Source of the DNA: Pseudomonadota bacterium
Lineage (GTDB): Bacteria > Pseudomonadota > Alphaproteobacteria > Acetobacterales > Acetobacteraceae
Direction: 5' to 3'
NCBI GenBank assembly: GCA_021798375.1
Contig: JAJZHU010000005.1
Span: forward strand, 1-23,679
Length of the DNA stretch: 23,679 bases
Shown here: piece by piece, positions 8,501 through 14,287 of the stretch
How the letters are laid out: each line of letters opens with the position of its first letter
Position numbering within the stretch: the stretch's first letter is position 1
The notes under the pieces: generated by a model
What the model saw: only the letters and a program-made list of their open reading frames with translations
Told to the model about the DNA's origin: nothing
The model's database searches: none
Position numbers and translations under genes: made by a program

Positions 8501-8979
8501 TCCTCGGGCCGCGCATTCACCAATGCCGCCACCCGCCCCTGCGAGATCATCCCGGAAGACCGCGCCCCGCTGGCAAGATCCGCGAACAAGGTCTGCACAT
8601 CGCGCGCTCGCACCTCGCGCCCATTGACGCGATAATTGCTGCCCGATCCGCGTTCGATCCGCCGGGAAATTTCCAATTCGCCTTGCGCCGGCAACCCCAC
8701 CGCGCTGCCGTGCGCTTCTTCCAGGCTCAAAGTCACCTCGGCGATATTGCGCGAGGCCCGGTGCGCGGTGCCGGCAAAAATCACGTCGTCCATCTCGCCG
8801 CCGCGCATCGACCGCGCCGAATTCTCGCCCATCACCCAACGCAATGCTTCCACCACGTTGGATTTGCCGCAGCCGTTCGGCCCGACAATGCCGGTGAGAC
8901 CCGCCAGGATCTCGACCGTCACCGGTTCGGCAAAACTTTTAAACCCGGTCAGAGCCAGGCGCGTCAGGCGAGCGGGCAA
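5533..8979 (-). CDS. smc: Chromosome segregation protein SMC
   Basis: This is an SMC ATPase that, as a dimer with ScpA/ScpB, organises and compacts newly replicated chromosome arms. It has 1148 residues. The Walker A motif GPNGCGKSN lies at 33-41, followed by the N-terminal head segment containing ALRWVMGENSARSMRGG. Long Ala/Glu/Arg-rich coiled coils surround a globular hinge at roughly 490-650. At the C-terminus are the ABC signature LSGGEQ (1048-1053) and Walker B ISVLDEVD (about 1072-1079), then the H-loop VVTHHP. The start is a TTG three bases after the dsbA-like stop (TGA-TTT-TTG), which implies translational coupling. The conserved opening LTRLALTGFKSF leaves no room for a later start. 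No scpA or scpB is nearby. The gene is complete and intact. Confidence 0.98.
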   Translation of the reverse strand: MPARLTRLALTGFKSFAEPVTVEILAGLTGIVGPNGCGKSNVVEALRWVMGENSARSMRGGEMDDVIFAGTAHRASRNIAEVTLSLEEAHGSAVGLPAQGELEISRRIERGSGSNYRVNGREVRARDVQTLFADLASGARSSGMISQGRVAALVNARPEERRQILEEAAGITGLHARRHEAELKLRAAELNLERAEDLRGQLEGQLEGLKRQARQAARYRNINGLCRAAEGELLALQKGRAELERAAAKKTLLESTVLTAAAGLAVTKAQGLAEAAAAVLPPLRLRESELRTSRERARLVREQVEADLARAEQEARAAGARIGQIERDMAHAQQLERDAAAALARVAEEAARVEAAEAASPGLIEAAGSALILASDQAREAESEAHRATDKAAQQQAQAQAFAQLLAQSEQAVARARGQLARLAAEHVQAEAQIVPVAKIEAAEADLARAQEDLDAARRALEEAERGRMEAQSAVFKAREAMSQAESVRVKLSAEVEALTELLATRDGEKWPSMVDRLQVPAGLELALGAALGEELAAAANEAAARHWRELEGLERSPWPEGVVVVADLVEAPAALVRALAFIGVVEHDHLGQSLHAQLRPGQILVSRAGGVWRWDGYVIRAGAKTPASVRLQQRNRLAGLQGKLAEANDAVQKARAVRAEADQAERGVVAADAAARNARREAEQRLERGRAAAMQLKSQAATALSRLNHLTEQLQRLRPEVDESVARLAEAVAQKTDEGALAAARAAVDQARQLLSVARRQESEARAARDGLVREQAERARRAATLAHERENWGERGRDAVQRVTDLAARRVEALAEQAAVAGAPEQIAARRMQATEEEAGASAHWSAADQALRLAETQALEADRAARAWEHDQARLREAEVRAEGAVAQADHAWGSVMERIIERFGEESALPSLPEDPTPAAEERARRKLERLTREREEMGPVNLRAEMEAEEVETKISTIEREKGELTSAIAKLRGSIGHLNREGRERLSAVFAEVDRHFQTLFARMFGGGRAHLALTGSDDVLQAGLEIYAQPPGKKLATLSLLSGGEQALTALSLIFAVFRCNPAPISVLDEVDAPLDDANVDRFCTLLEDMVRETETRFLVVTHHPLTMSRMDRLYGVTMQERGISRLLSVDLGKAVEMVTG

Positions 8980-8982
8980 AAA

Positions 8983-9714
8983 TCAGCTCACACTGGCGAT
9001 GAATTGCGTGAACAAATCGTAACTCATCTCGCCGGCCTTCTGCTGCTCGCCTTTCGGCCCCTTAACAACAAACGTCGGGGTCGAGTCGATGTTGTATTTG
9101 GCGGTGGCGTCCGAGCGTTCCTTCATCACGAAATTCTGCAAATCGGTATCGCCGATCACCTTGTCGAACTGATCGCGCGGCATCCCCGCCAGCGCCGCTT
9201 CCTTGGCCAGCGCATCGATCGGATCGATGGTGCTGTTGAACGCCCAACGCATCTGGCTTTGGAACAGGGCCATCACAAACGGTTCATACATGTCCGGCGG
9301 CAGGCTGCGCGCCACCATGGTGGCGGAAAGCGCGATCCGGTCCAACGGGTAATCGGCGAACACCCAACGCACCCTGCCGGTATCGATCAATTTGGCCTTG
9401 ATATCCGGGAACACCTCACGCGCGAAGGCGGCGCAATGCGAGCAGGTCAGCGAGAAAAACTCGGTCACCGTCACCGGCGCGCTGTCCGCTCCGATCGCCC
9501 GCACCGTCTCGCGCACATCGCCACCCGCCGCCACCGGCGCAGGCGTAGGCGTAGGCGCAGGCGTGGGCGTGGGCGCGGACCCAGCCGCCACAGGGGGGGC
9601 AACGGGCGCGGACATGGCCGCCTGCTTGTCCGCCCGCGTCAACCAAAACGCGCCACCACCCACCGCGGCCAACCCCACCAGCGACGAAACAACCACACGA
9701 CGATTAAGGCTCAT
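8983..9714 (-). CDS. Secreted DsbA-family thioredoxin-fold oxidoreductase
   Basis: This is a periplasmic thiol-disulfide oxidoreductase of the DsbA/Com1 (Thioredoxin_4) type. Of 243 residues, 1-28 form a signal or anchor sequence (N-terminal NRR, then a hydrophobic stretch to FWL). Residues about 31-65 are a Pro/Thr/Ala linker, including (PT/PA) repeats at 48-60. The fold starts with VTVTEFFSLT, followed by the active site CSHC at 91-94. The cis-proline loop STPTFVV lies near residue 210. The ATG at 9714 is preceded by GGGGA at a normal distance. The stop lies three bases before the smc TTG, so the genes are coupled, although no shared function is known. In many alphaproteobacteria a gene of this family sits between DUF721 and smc, as recalled. 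Partner proteins and direction (oxidase or isomerase) cannot be told from sequence. Confidence 0.92.
   Translation of the reverse strand: MSLNRRVVVSSLVGLAAVGGGAFWLTRADKQAAMSAPVAPPVAAGSAPTPTPAPTPTPAPVAAGGDVRETVRAIGADSAPVTVTEFFSLTCSHCAAFAREVFPDIKAKLIDTGRVRWVFADYPLDRIALSATMVARSLPPDMYEPFVMALFQSQMRWAFNSTIDPIDALAKEAALAGMPRDQFDKVIGDTDLQNFVMKERSDATAKYNIDSTPTFVVKGPKGEQQKAGEMSYDLFTQFIASVS
9536..9577. repeat. Seven tandem GGCGNN hexamers inside the dsbA-like gene
   Basis: Seven consecutive hexamers (GGCGCA, GGCGTA, GGCGTA, GGCGCA, GGCGTG, GGCGTG, GGCGCG on the plus strand) encode the alternating Pro-Thr/Pro-Ala linker. Because the unit is six bases, changes in copy number would keep the frame and alter only linker length. 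Confidence 0.85.
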
Positions 9715-9839
9715 TTTGGTCCCCAGGAAGATTTTGAGTAAAATTTCGCGCGCGCATTTTGCGCATAAATTCAGCGAAGCGAAAGAGCGGAAAAAATCTT
9801 CTTATTTGAAAAAACGAAGCAAAAAACCTTCAATAATTT

Positions 9840-9861
9840 ATGTATATACAAAATCATACAT
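9840..9861. promoter_or_regulatory. Operator-like inverted repeat upstream of brnA-like gene
   Basis: ATGTAT and ATACAT are separated by 10 bases (ATACAAAATC), in the AT-rich spacer about 100 bases before the BrnA-like start. BrnA-type antitoxins commonly repress their own promoter by binding such dyads, so this is a possible operator. The half-sites are only six bases and AT-rich, so chance is likely. Confidence 0.25.
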
Positions 9862-9865
9862 CACG

Positions 9866-9899
9866 CCGTCATTGCAAACCCCTTGGCGACGCAATCCGG
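9866..9899. repeat. Segment resembling a dispersed GTCATTGC...GCAATCC element
   Basis: The segment contains CGTCATTGC, CCCCTTGGCGAC and GCAATCCGG in order, with ATTGC and GCAAT forming a short inverted repeat. From memory it resembles the GTCATTGCGAG...GCAATCC palindromic repeats scattered between genes in many alphaproteobacterial genomes. Copy number in this genome is unknown. Confidence 0.4.
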
Positions 9900-9958
9900 C
9901 GCTTCCACACCCAGCTTTTTACCCTATGACTCACGAACGATAGAGGACCAACCCCACG

Positions 9959-10183
9959 ATGAAGAACAACGCGCCCGAACTCACCAAGGAATGGTTTGCC
10001 GGGGCAGATCTCTATCAAGGCGACAAACTTGTCAGAAAGGGCGGCCGCCCAAAATCCGAGCACCCCAAAAAAGCCGTCAACATCCGCCTGGATGCCGACC
10101 TGCTGGATCATTTCCGCGCCAGCGGCCCCGGCTGGCAATCACGCATCAACGATACCCTGCGCAGGATCGCGGGTCTGCGGTAG
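9959..10183 (+). CDS. Solitary BrnA-type antitoxin / ribbon-helix-helix-like protein
   Basis: This 74-residue protein has a divergent acidic/polar N-terminus and a C-terminal segment GRPKSEHPKKAVNIRLDADL (about residues 28-47) followed by LDHFRASGPGWQSRINDTLR, the characteristic BrnA_antitoxin pattern. BrnA proteins bind and neutralise the RNase toxin BrnT and bind DNA to repress the operon. The start ATG at 9959 is preceded by AGAGGA at 9941-9946, a rather long spacing. BrnT normally precedes BrnA, but no toxin ORF exists upstream (AT-rich spacer) or downstream (convergent DUF721 gene), so this copy stands alone. It is transcribed opposite to its flanking genes inside an otherwise conserved block, which suggests insertion. 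It could act as a stand-alone regulator or an antitoxin acting in trans. Family assignment is good; function is inferred. Confidence 0.8.
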   Translation: MKNNAPELTKEWFAGADLYQGDKLVRKGGRPKSEHPKKAVNIRLDADLLDHFRASGPGWQSRINDTLRRIAGLR

Positions 10184-10202
10184 GCAAGGCACGCCAACAA
10201 CC

Positions 10203-10646
10203 TCACCGCCCTTCCTCCGTGATTGCCGCCCCCAACCGTTCCAGCGCCTCGCGCAATGGCCCTTCGGGCAAATCCCCCGTGATCTTCACCACACCCGCCC
10301 GCGCCCGCCTCGCGGGCCTCACCACCCTGGCCGTCCGCGCCGCTTCTTGCACGAATTTCACCCGCTCGACCAACACCCGCCCCAACGCGCCGTTGATCCT
10401 GGAACGCAGCATCTCGGCCTGGTGCTGCAATTCCAGCGCCACGATGCCGGTGCAGGCAATCGTGAGGGCGCCGGCCGAAAAGCGCTTGGCATAGCTCACG
10501 GCCGCCAATTCCGGCCCGACAATTTCGGCCCAATCCGACAATAATTGCGCGCTGGCGGGCGATTTCTTCTGGAACACCGGCCTTGCAATCTGCGGCACCA
10601 GCGACGAAAGCGGCCGCGCTGTATAAGATCGCTTGTCCTCGCTCAT
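10203..10646 (-). CDS. DUF721 / DciA-like protein
   Basis: This 147-residue protein (from the ATG at 10646) has an N-terminal DUF721 domain: LSSLVPQIARPVFQKKSPAS, then LLSDWAEIVGPELAAVSYAKRF and LTIACTGIVALELQHQAEML, a pattern typical of the family. DUF721 includes DciA, which assists loading of the replicative helicase DnaB in bacteria lacking DnaC. Whether this alphaproteobacterial member does so is inferred. The C-terminal third is basic and then low in motif content. The ATG at 10646 has GGGGA about six bases upstream; an in-frame ATG at 10658 would add four residues and is less likely. The gene is divergent from mutY with 21 bases between start codons, and convergent with the BrnA-like gene. 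Confidence 0.85.
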   Translation of the reverse strand: MSEDKRSYTARPLSSLVPQIARPVFQKKSPASAQLLSDWAEIVGPELAAVSYAKRFSAGALTIACTGIVALELQHQAEMLRSRINGALGRVLVERVKFVQEAARTARVVRPARRARAGVVKITGDLPEGPLREALERLGAAITEEGR

Positions 10647-10667
10647 GCTATTCCCCATACCGTTGCC

Positions 10668-11699
10668 ATGCTCTCCACTCCCCTACTCGAATGGTACGAT
10701 CGCCATCGCCGCCGTCTGCCCTGGCGCGGCGAAGGCAACGCGACACCCGACCCATACCGCGTCTGGCTGTCCGAGATCATGCTGCAACAAACCGTCGCCG
10801 CCGCCGTTATACCCTATTTCGAGCGTTTCACCGCCCTATTTCCCAATGTTCAATCGCTCGCCGCCGCCCCCGATGCGCAAATCATGGCCGCGTGGGCCGG
10901 GTTGGGCTATTACGCCCGCGCCCGCAACCTGCTTGCTTGCGCCCGCGCCGTGTCTTCCCTGGGCGCCTTCCCGCGCACCCCGGCGGAACTGGTCAAACTT
11001 CCCGGCATTGGCCCCTATACCGCCAACGCCATCGCCGCCATCGCCTTCGGCGTCCCCGTCATCCCGGTGGACGGCAATGTCGAACGCGTCGTCTCCCGCC
11101 TGTTCGCGATCGAAACACCCTTGCCGCGCTCCCGGCCCGAAATCGCCGCCCGCGCCGCAGCCCTGATCCACCCCACCCGCGCCTCGGATCTTGCCCAGGC
11201 GTTGTTCGATCTCGGCGCCACCATCTGCACCCCCACCTCGCCCGCCTGCGTCCTGTGCCCGTTGCGCACACATTGCGCCGCCCACGCCCAAGGCATCATG
11301 ACCAGCCTGCCGCGCAAAGAGCCGAAAAAGCCCCGCCCCACCCGCTATGGCGTGCATTTCCACCTCACCGACGCCGAAGATCGTCTGTTGCTGCGCACCC
11401 GCCCGCAAAGCGGCCTGCTCGGCGGCATGACCGAACTCCCCGGCCCCGCCTGGCGCGACCGGCCGTGGAGCGAAGCCGAGGCGCTGACCGAAGCCCCGCA
11501 ACGCGCCCCCTGGCGCCTTCTTGGCCAAATCGAGCACGACATCACCCATTTTCATCTGAAAATCGATGTTTACGCGGCCCAGCTTGCCACCATCCAGGCC
11601 GAAGGCTTCCTGCGCCCAAGCCATGCACTCGACGCCGAAGCACTGCCCAGCGTGATGCGGAAATGCGTTAAAATGGCGGGCAAAATGACAACGGCGTGA
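10668..11699 (+). CDS. mutY: A/G-specific adenine glycosylase MutY
   Basis: MutY removes adenine mispaired with 8-oxoguanine, preventing G-to-T transversions. The 343-residue protein has all key parts: the LPWR opening, SEIMLQQT with catalytic Glu36, the helix-hairpin-helix LPGIGPYTANAIAAIAFG (111-128), catalytic Asp135 in VDGNVERV, and the [4Fe-4S] ligands Cys187, Cys194, Cys197 and Cys203 (C-X6-C-X2-C-X5-C). A C-terminal Nudix-like 8-oxoG-recognition domain contains GLLGGMTELPG and ends LPSVMRKCV. The ATG at 10668 was chosen because the conserved N-terminus begins just after it; the reading frame stays open further upstream, antisense to DUF721. Only 21 bases separate it from the divergent DUF721 start, so its promoter must overlap that gene. 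It is convergent with the following Nudix gene, with 14 bases between stops. Confidence 0.97.
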   Translation: MLSTPLLEWYDRHRRRLPWRGEGNATPDPYRVWLSEIMLQQTVAAAVIPYFERFTALFPNVQSLAAAPDAQIMAAWAGLGYYARARNLLACARAVSSLGAFPRTPAELVKLPGIGPYTANAIAAIAFGVPVIPVDGNVERVVSRLFAIETPLPRSRPEIAARAAALIHPTRASDLAQALFDLGATICTPTSPACVLCPLRTHCAAHAQGIMTSLPRKEPKKPRPTRYGVHFHLTDAEDRLLLRTRPQSGLLGGMTELPGPAWRDRPWSEAEALTEAPQRAPWRLLGQIEHDITHFHLKIDVYAAQLATIQAEGFLRPSHALDAEALPSVMRKCVKMAGKMTTA

Positions 11700-11713
11700 A
11701 GATCCTTTGCCCC

Positions 11714-12142
11714 TCACGGCAGCAGGATTCGTTCCGCCTTTTCAATCATCTCCAGCACCGCCGGGCGCAAGCCATAAGCCCCGAGCGCCCCTCGCTTGGC
11801 CCAGACCACCTCGCTCACATCGTCCCCGGCGCATAATTCACCGCCCGCGCACCAGCCGCCAAAATCCAGGATCGTGTAATGAAACTTCACCCGCCCGAGG
11901 GCGTCGCGATGGATCAAATCCACATGCCCGAGCAACGCAAGCGCCCCGACCCGCAGCCCGGTTTCCTCGGCCAATTCCCGCCGCGCCGCATCTTCGCAGC
12001 TTTCTCCCAATTGCTGCACCCCGCCCGGCAAGCTCCACTCCCCCAACGCCGGAGCCTGTCCACGCCGCGCCAGCAACACCGCATCGCCCTGCAACAACAC
12101 CACCCCGATGCCCACCCAGGGCCGTGCCGGATAACGCCGCAT
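11714..12142 (-). CDS. Nudix hydrolase (ADP-ribose pyrophosphatase-like)
   Basis: This is a hydrolase of nucleoside diphosphates linked to another group. The 142-residue protein carries a complete Nudix box at 41-63 (G-X5-E-X7-RE-L-A-EE-T-G-L), with REL and EE supplying the metal ligands. The preceding WSLPGG fits the ADP-ribose pyrophosphatase-like subgroup (COG1051) better than MutT proper. The ATG at 12142 overlaps the stop of the upstream MFS gene by one base (TGATG), so translation is coupled. The reading frame is open far upstream inside the MFS gene, but that part is a shadow. Adjacency to mutY is suggestive of nucleotide-damage work, but the two genes are on opposite strands and the substrate is unknown. 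Confidence 0.93.
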   Translation of the reverse strand: MRRYPARPWVGIGVVLLQGDAVLLARRGQAPALGEWSLPGGVQQLGESCEDAARRELAEETGLRVGALALLGHVDLIHRDALGRVKFHYTILDFGGWCAGGELCAGDDVSEVVWAKRGALGAYGLRPAVLEMIEKAERILLP

Positions 12143-13356
12143 CAAACCCGCCTCGCACGCATGAAGGTCACCCGTCCCATCAACCACACCGCCAGCAAAG
12201 ACACAGCGGCGGTCAGCAAAAACGGCGCTCCCGGCAAATAAAAGAACGCGTGGGTGGAAAAATGCACGAAAATCTCGCCCGCCACCAATGGCGCCACGAT
12301 CGCCGCCACCCCTTCCATCGCAGAAAGCGCCCCTTGCGCCTCGCCCTGACGGTTGGCTGTGGCCATCGAAGACACCATCGCCCGGATCGCCGGCATGGTC
12401 AGCGAACCACACCCCGAAATCACGCAGGCACACCAAATCATCCAGCCGTGATCGGCCAGCGCATAAACCAGCGTGGCAAACGCCGTAAAGCAGTATCCCA
12501 ACCGCGCCGACTGCACCTCGCCCACCGCCACCACCACACGCCGCGCCAGGAACGCCTGCACGATCACCTGGGTAAACCCGACCAGTGCTATGGCCATGCC
12601 GTTTTGCGCCGAAGCCCAGCCAAAGCGCAGATTCGCGGACAGCAAGAACGCCACCGGAAACGCTCCCATGCCAAACCAGGTCAGGAACCAGCAAATCCCC
12701 AGGCGCGTCAGATCGGGCGAGGAAAGCAACGATTTGGCCGATGAAAACGGATTTGCCCGCGTCCAGTCGAACGCCCGCCGCCGCTCGGGCGGCAGGCTTT
12801 CAGGCAACACCAGCAACCCATAGAGCAAATTCAGCACGCACAGCCCCGCCGCCACCCAAAACGGCAAACGCAAGCTGATCGCCCCCAGCCACCCGCCAAC
12901 CGCCGGCCCCAACACAAACGCGCCGCCGATCGTCGCCCCCACCAGACCAAACCGCTGCGCGCGCTTTTCGGGCGGCGTCACATCGGCGATATAGGCATTG
13001 ACCGACACCACGCTGGCCGCCGTCAACCCGCCCAGCACCCGCGCCACCACCAGCCAGCTCAAGCGCGGCGCCCATCCCATCAGCATGAAATCGAACGCCA
13101 TGCCGGTGATCGAAATCAAGATCACCTTCCGCCGCCCAAAACGATCGGAAAGCCCGCCCAACACCGGGGCCGCAAACAATTGCGCCACCGCAAACACCGA
13201 CATCATCACGCTCAACATGCGCGACGCCAATCGCGGATCGGCACCCGCCATCGATGACACAAGCTGCGGAACGACCGGAATGATCATCCCCACACTCAGG
13301 GCATCGAGCCCCATCGCCACCAAGGCAAACAAAATCGCAGGCGAACGTGCCGACAT
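12142..13356 (-). CDS. MFS drug-efflux-type transporter (TetA/DHA1-like)
   Basis: This is an inner-membrane proton antiporter of the major facilitator superfamily, with 404 residues and about 12 predicted membrane segments. The first segment carries LDALSVGMIIPVVPQLV, typical of the TetA/DHA1 group. The loop between segments 2 and 3 holds GGLSDRFGRRKVIL (MFS motif A), and segment 5 holds GFVLGPAVGG-like residues (GGAFVLGPAVGGWLG, motif C of antiporters). The central loop after segment 6 contains LPESLPPERR, also seen in TetA proteins. The ATG at 13356 has GGGG a few bases upstream. The stop shares a base with the Nudix start, forming a two-gene operon. No TetR-type regulator is adjacent. Substrate is unknown; tetracycline resistance should not be assumed from family alone. 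Confidence 0.92.
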   Translation of the reverse strand: MSARSPAILFALVAMGLDALSVGMIIPVVPQLVSSMAGADPRLASRMLSVMMSVFAVAQLFAAPVLGGLSDRFGRRKVILISITGMAFDFMLMGWAPRLSWLVVARVLGGLTAASVVSVNAYIADVTPPEKRAQRFGLVGATIGGAFVLGPAVGGWLGAISLRLPFWVAAGLCVLNLLYGLLVLPESLPPERRRAFDWTRANPFSSAKSLLSSPDLTRLGICWFLTWFGMGAFPVAFLLSANLRFGWASAQNGMAIALVGFTQVIVQAFLARRVVVAVGEVQSARLGYCFTAFATLVYALADHGWMIWCACVISGCGSLTMPAIRAMVSSMATANRQGEAQGALSAMEGVAAIVAPLVAGEIFVHFSTHAFFYLPGAPFLLTAAVSLLAVWLMGRVTFMRARRV

Positions 13357-13384
13357 AAATCCCCAAGATCATTTCTATTATTGG

Positions 13385-14287
13385 TTAAACGCTTAAACCG
13401 GCCTGATTTTCAAAATCCGCCACCGCCGCCGCCCAATCAAGCGCCACGCATGGCGCCAGCAAAGCCAGATCGGCGCGCGACATCGCCAATATCACCGCCG
13501 CACCCTCCCGTTGTTCCAGCCCGGGCGCCGGGTCCGCCGCCACCCGCGCCCCGTCCAGCACCAATACGCGCGCACCTCGCGCCGCCGCCAAAGCCGCCGC
13601 CGGCGCGGCGTCGTCCACAAAGCCAACCCCGCGCAGCACAGACGCCAACCCGGCCAAATCCCCCGTATTAACACCCCCCGTCTTAACATCCCCCGCCAAC
13701 AACAATTCGCCACCCCAATCCACCACCACCGAGGCCACCGCCGCCACCGCGCGATAGGCCACATCGGCGTCCTTGCAGCCCACCAAAATCACGCTCACCG
13801 CGGGCGCATCGCACCACGGCAACACGATCGGCCGCCTCAAACCCTCGCCCGTCAAAACCTTGCCCAGCACCGCCAAGGCGCGATCCACCGCCACCGGCGC
13901 CACAAAATCGGCCAGCGCCGCGGTCATCGCCTCGGCCTCGCGCCGCACCCCGTCGATCCGCGCCCCCAGCAACGCCACCCCCGGATCCTCGCCGCCTTGC
14001 ATCAATCGCCCGAACACGGTTCCCGTCCGCCGCTCGCGCACCTCAACCCGGTGCCAAGCCTTGCCCGTGCGGGGCGGCAACACCACAAGAAACCCGAAGT
14101 GATCGTGCGGCGGCCCGTTCAACCGCGCCCCTTCGTTGCGGCGATCCGCCGACAAAGCGCGCCACACCACCCCGTCGAGCAACACCTCGACAACGCATTG
14201 CAACTGCGGATGCGACGGATTCCAACACCACCCCAGGATGCTGTCGGCCTCTGCGCGATAGACCGCCCCCAGGATGATCTCGCTCAT
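13385..14287 (-). CDS. Unknown two-part protein linked to manC
   Basis: I do not recognise a named family with confidence. The 300-residue protein has no signal peptide. Residues 1 to about 75 follow a pattern seen near alphaproteobacterial polysaccharide glycosyltransferases: GAVYRAEADSILGWCWNP, then VVEVLLDGVVW and HFGFLVVLPPR. From about 160, APAVSVILVG, GELLLAGD and ARVLVLDGA recall the first strands of a GT2-type glycosyltransferase (VSVII..., ELI..DD, ...LDDD). However, the middle is short and the DXD motif is reduced to a single Asp, so it may be a degenerate, non-catalytic domain. The ATG at 14287 shares a base with the manC stop (TGATG), so it is translationally coupled to manC. That context points to cell-surface polysaccharide work. 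A TTG one codon earlier is unlikely. Confidence 0.75.
   Translation of the reverse strand: MSEIILGAVYRAEADSILGWCWNPSHPQLQCVVEVLLDGVVWRALSADRRNEGARLNGPPHDHFGFLVVLPPRTGKAWHRVEVRERRTGTVFGRLMQGGEDPGVALLGARIDGVRREAEAMTAALADFVAPVAVDRALAVLGKVLTGEGLRRPIVLPWCDAPAVSVILVGCKDADVAYRAVAAVASVVVDWGGELLLAGDVKTGGVNTGDLAGLASVLRGVGFVDDAAPAAALAAARGARVLVLDGARVAADPAPGLEQREGAAVILAMSRADLALLAPCVALDWAAAVADFENQAGLSV

Larger units (their letters stand above)
9715..9958. other. AT-rich intergenic region between dsbA-like gene and brnA-like gene
   Basis: This 244-base spacer between divergent genes is markedly richer in A/T than its surroundings, especially 9790-9862. It should carry the promoters for the dsbA-smc unit (minus) and the BrnA-like gene (plus). 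It contains an inverted repeat at 9840-9861 and a dispersed-repeat-like segment at 9866-9899. I found no BrnT toxin or other ORF in it on either strand. Confidence 0.6.

Noticed and set aside
8443..9741. 432-codon open frame on the plus strand opposite smc and the dsbA-like gene
   Set aside because: It crosses the junction of two real minus-strand genes and includes the complement of the hexamer repeat as an Arg-rich run. It is a shadow.
9715..9958. Search for a BrnT toxin gene or remnant upstream of the BrnA-like gene
   Set aside because: No frame on either strand shows the BrnT-like opening (FEWD..K...N...HG) or a sufficient open length. The spacer is AT-rich and full of stops.
11678..11712. 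Inverted repeat GGGCAAA...TTTGCCC across the mutY/Nudix convergent ends
   Set aside because: The stem is only 7 bp with a 21-base loop and no T-tract on either side. It is too weak to call a terminator.
11714..12694. Longer version of the Nudix ORF (326 codons)
   Set aside because: The extra N-terminal 184 codons are an alternate frame of the MFS gene. The Nudix protein starts at the ATG overlapping the MFS stop.
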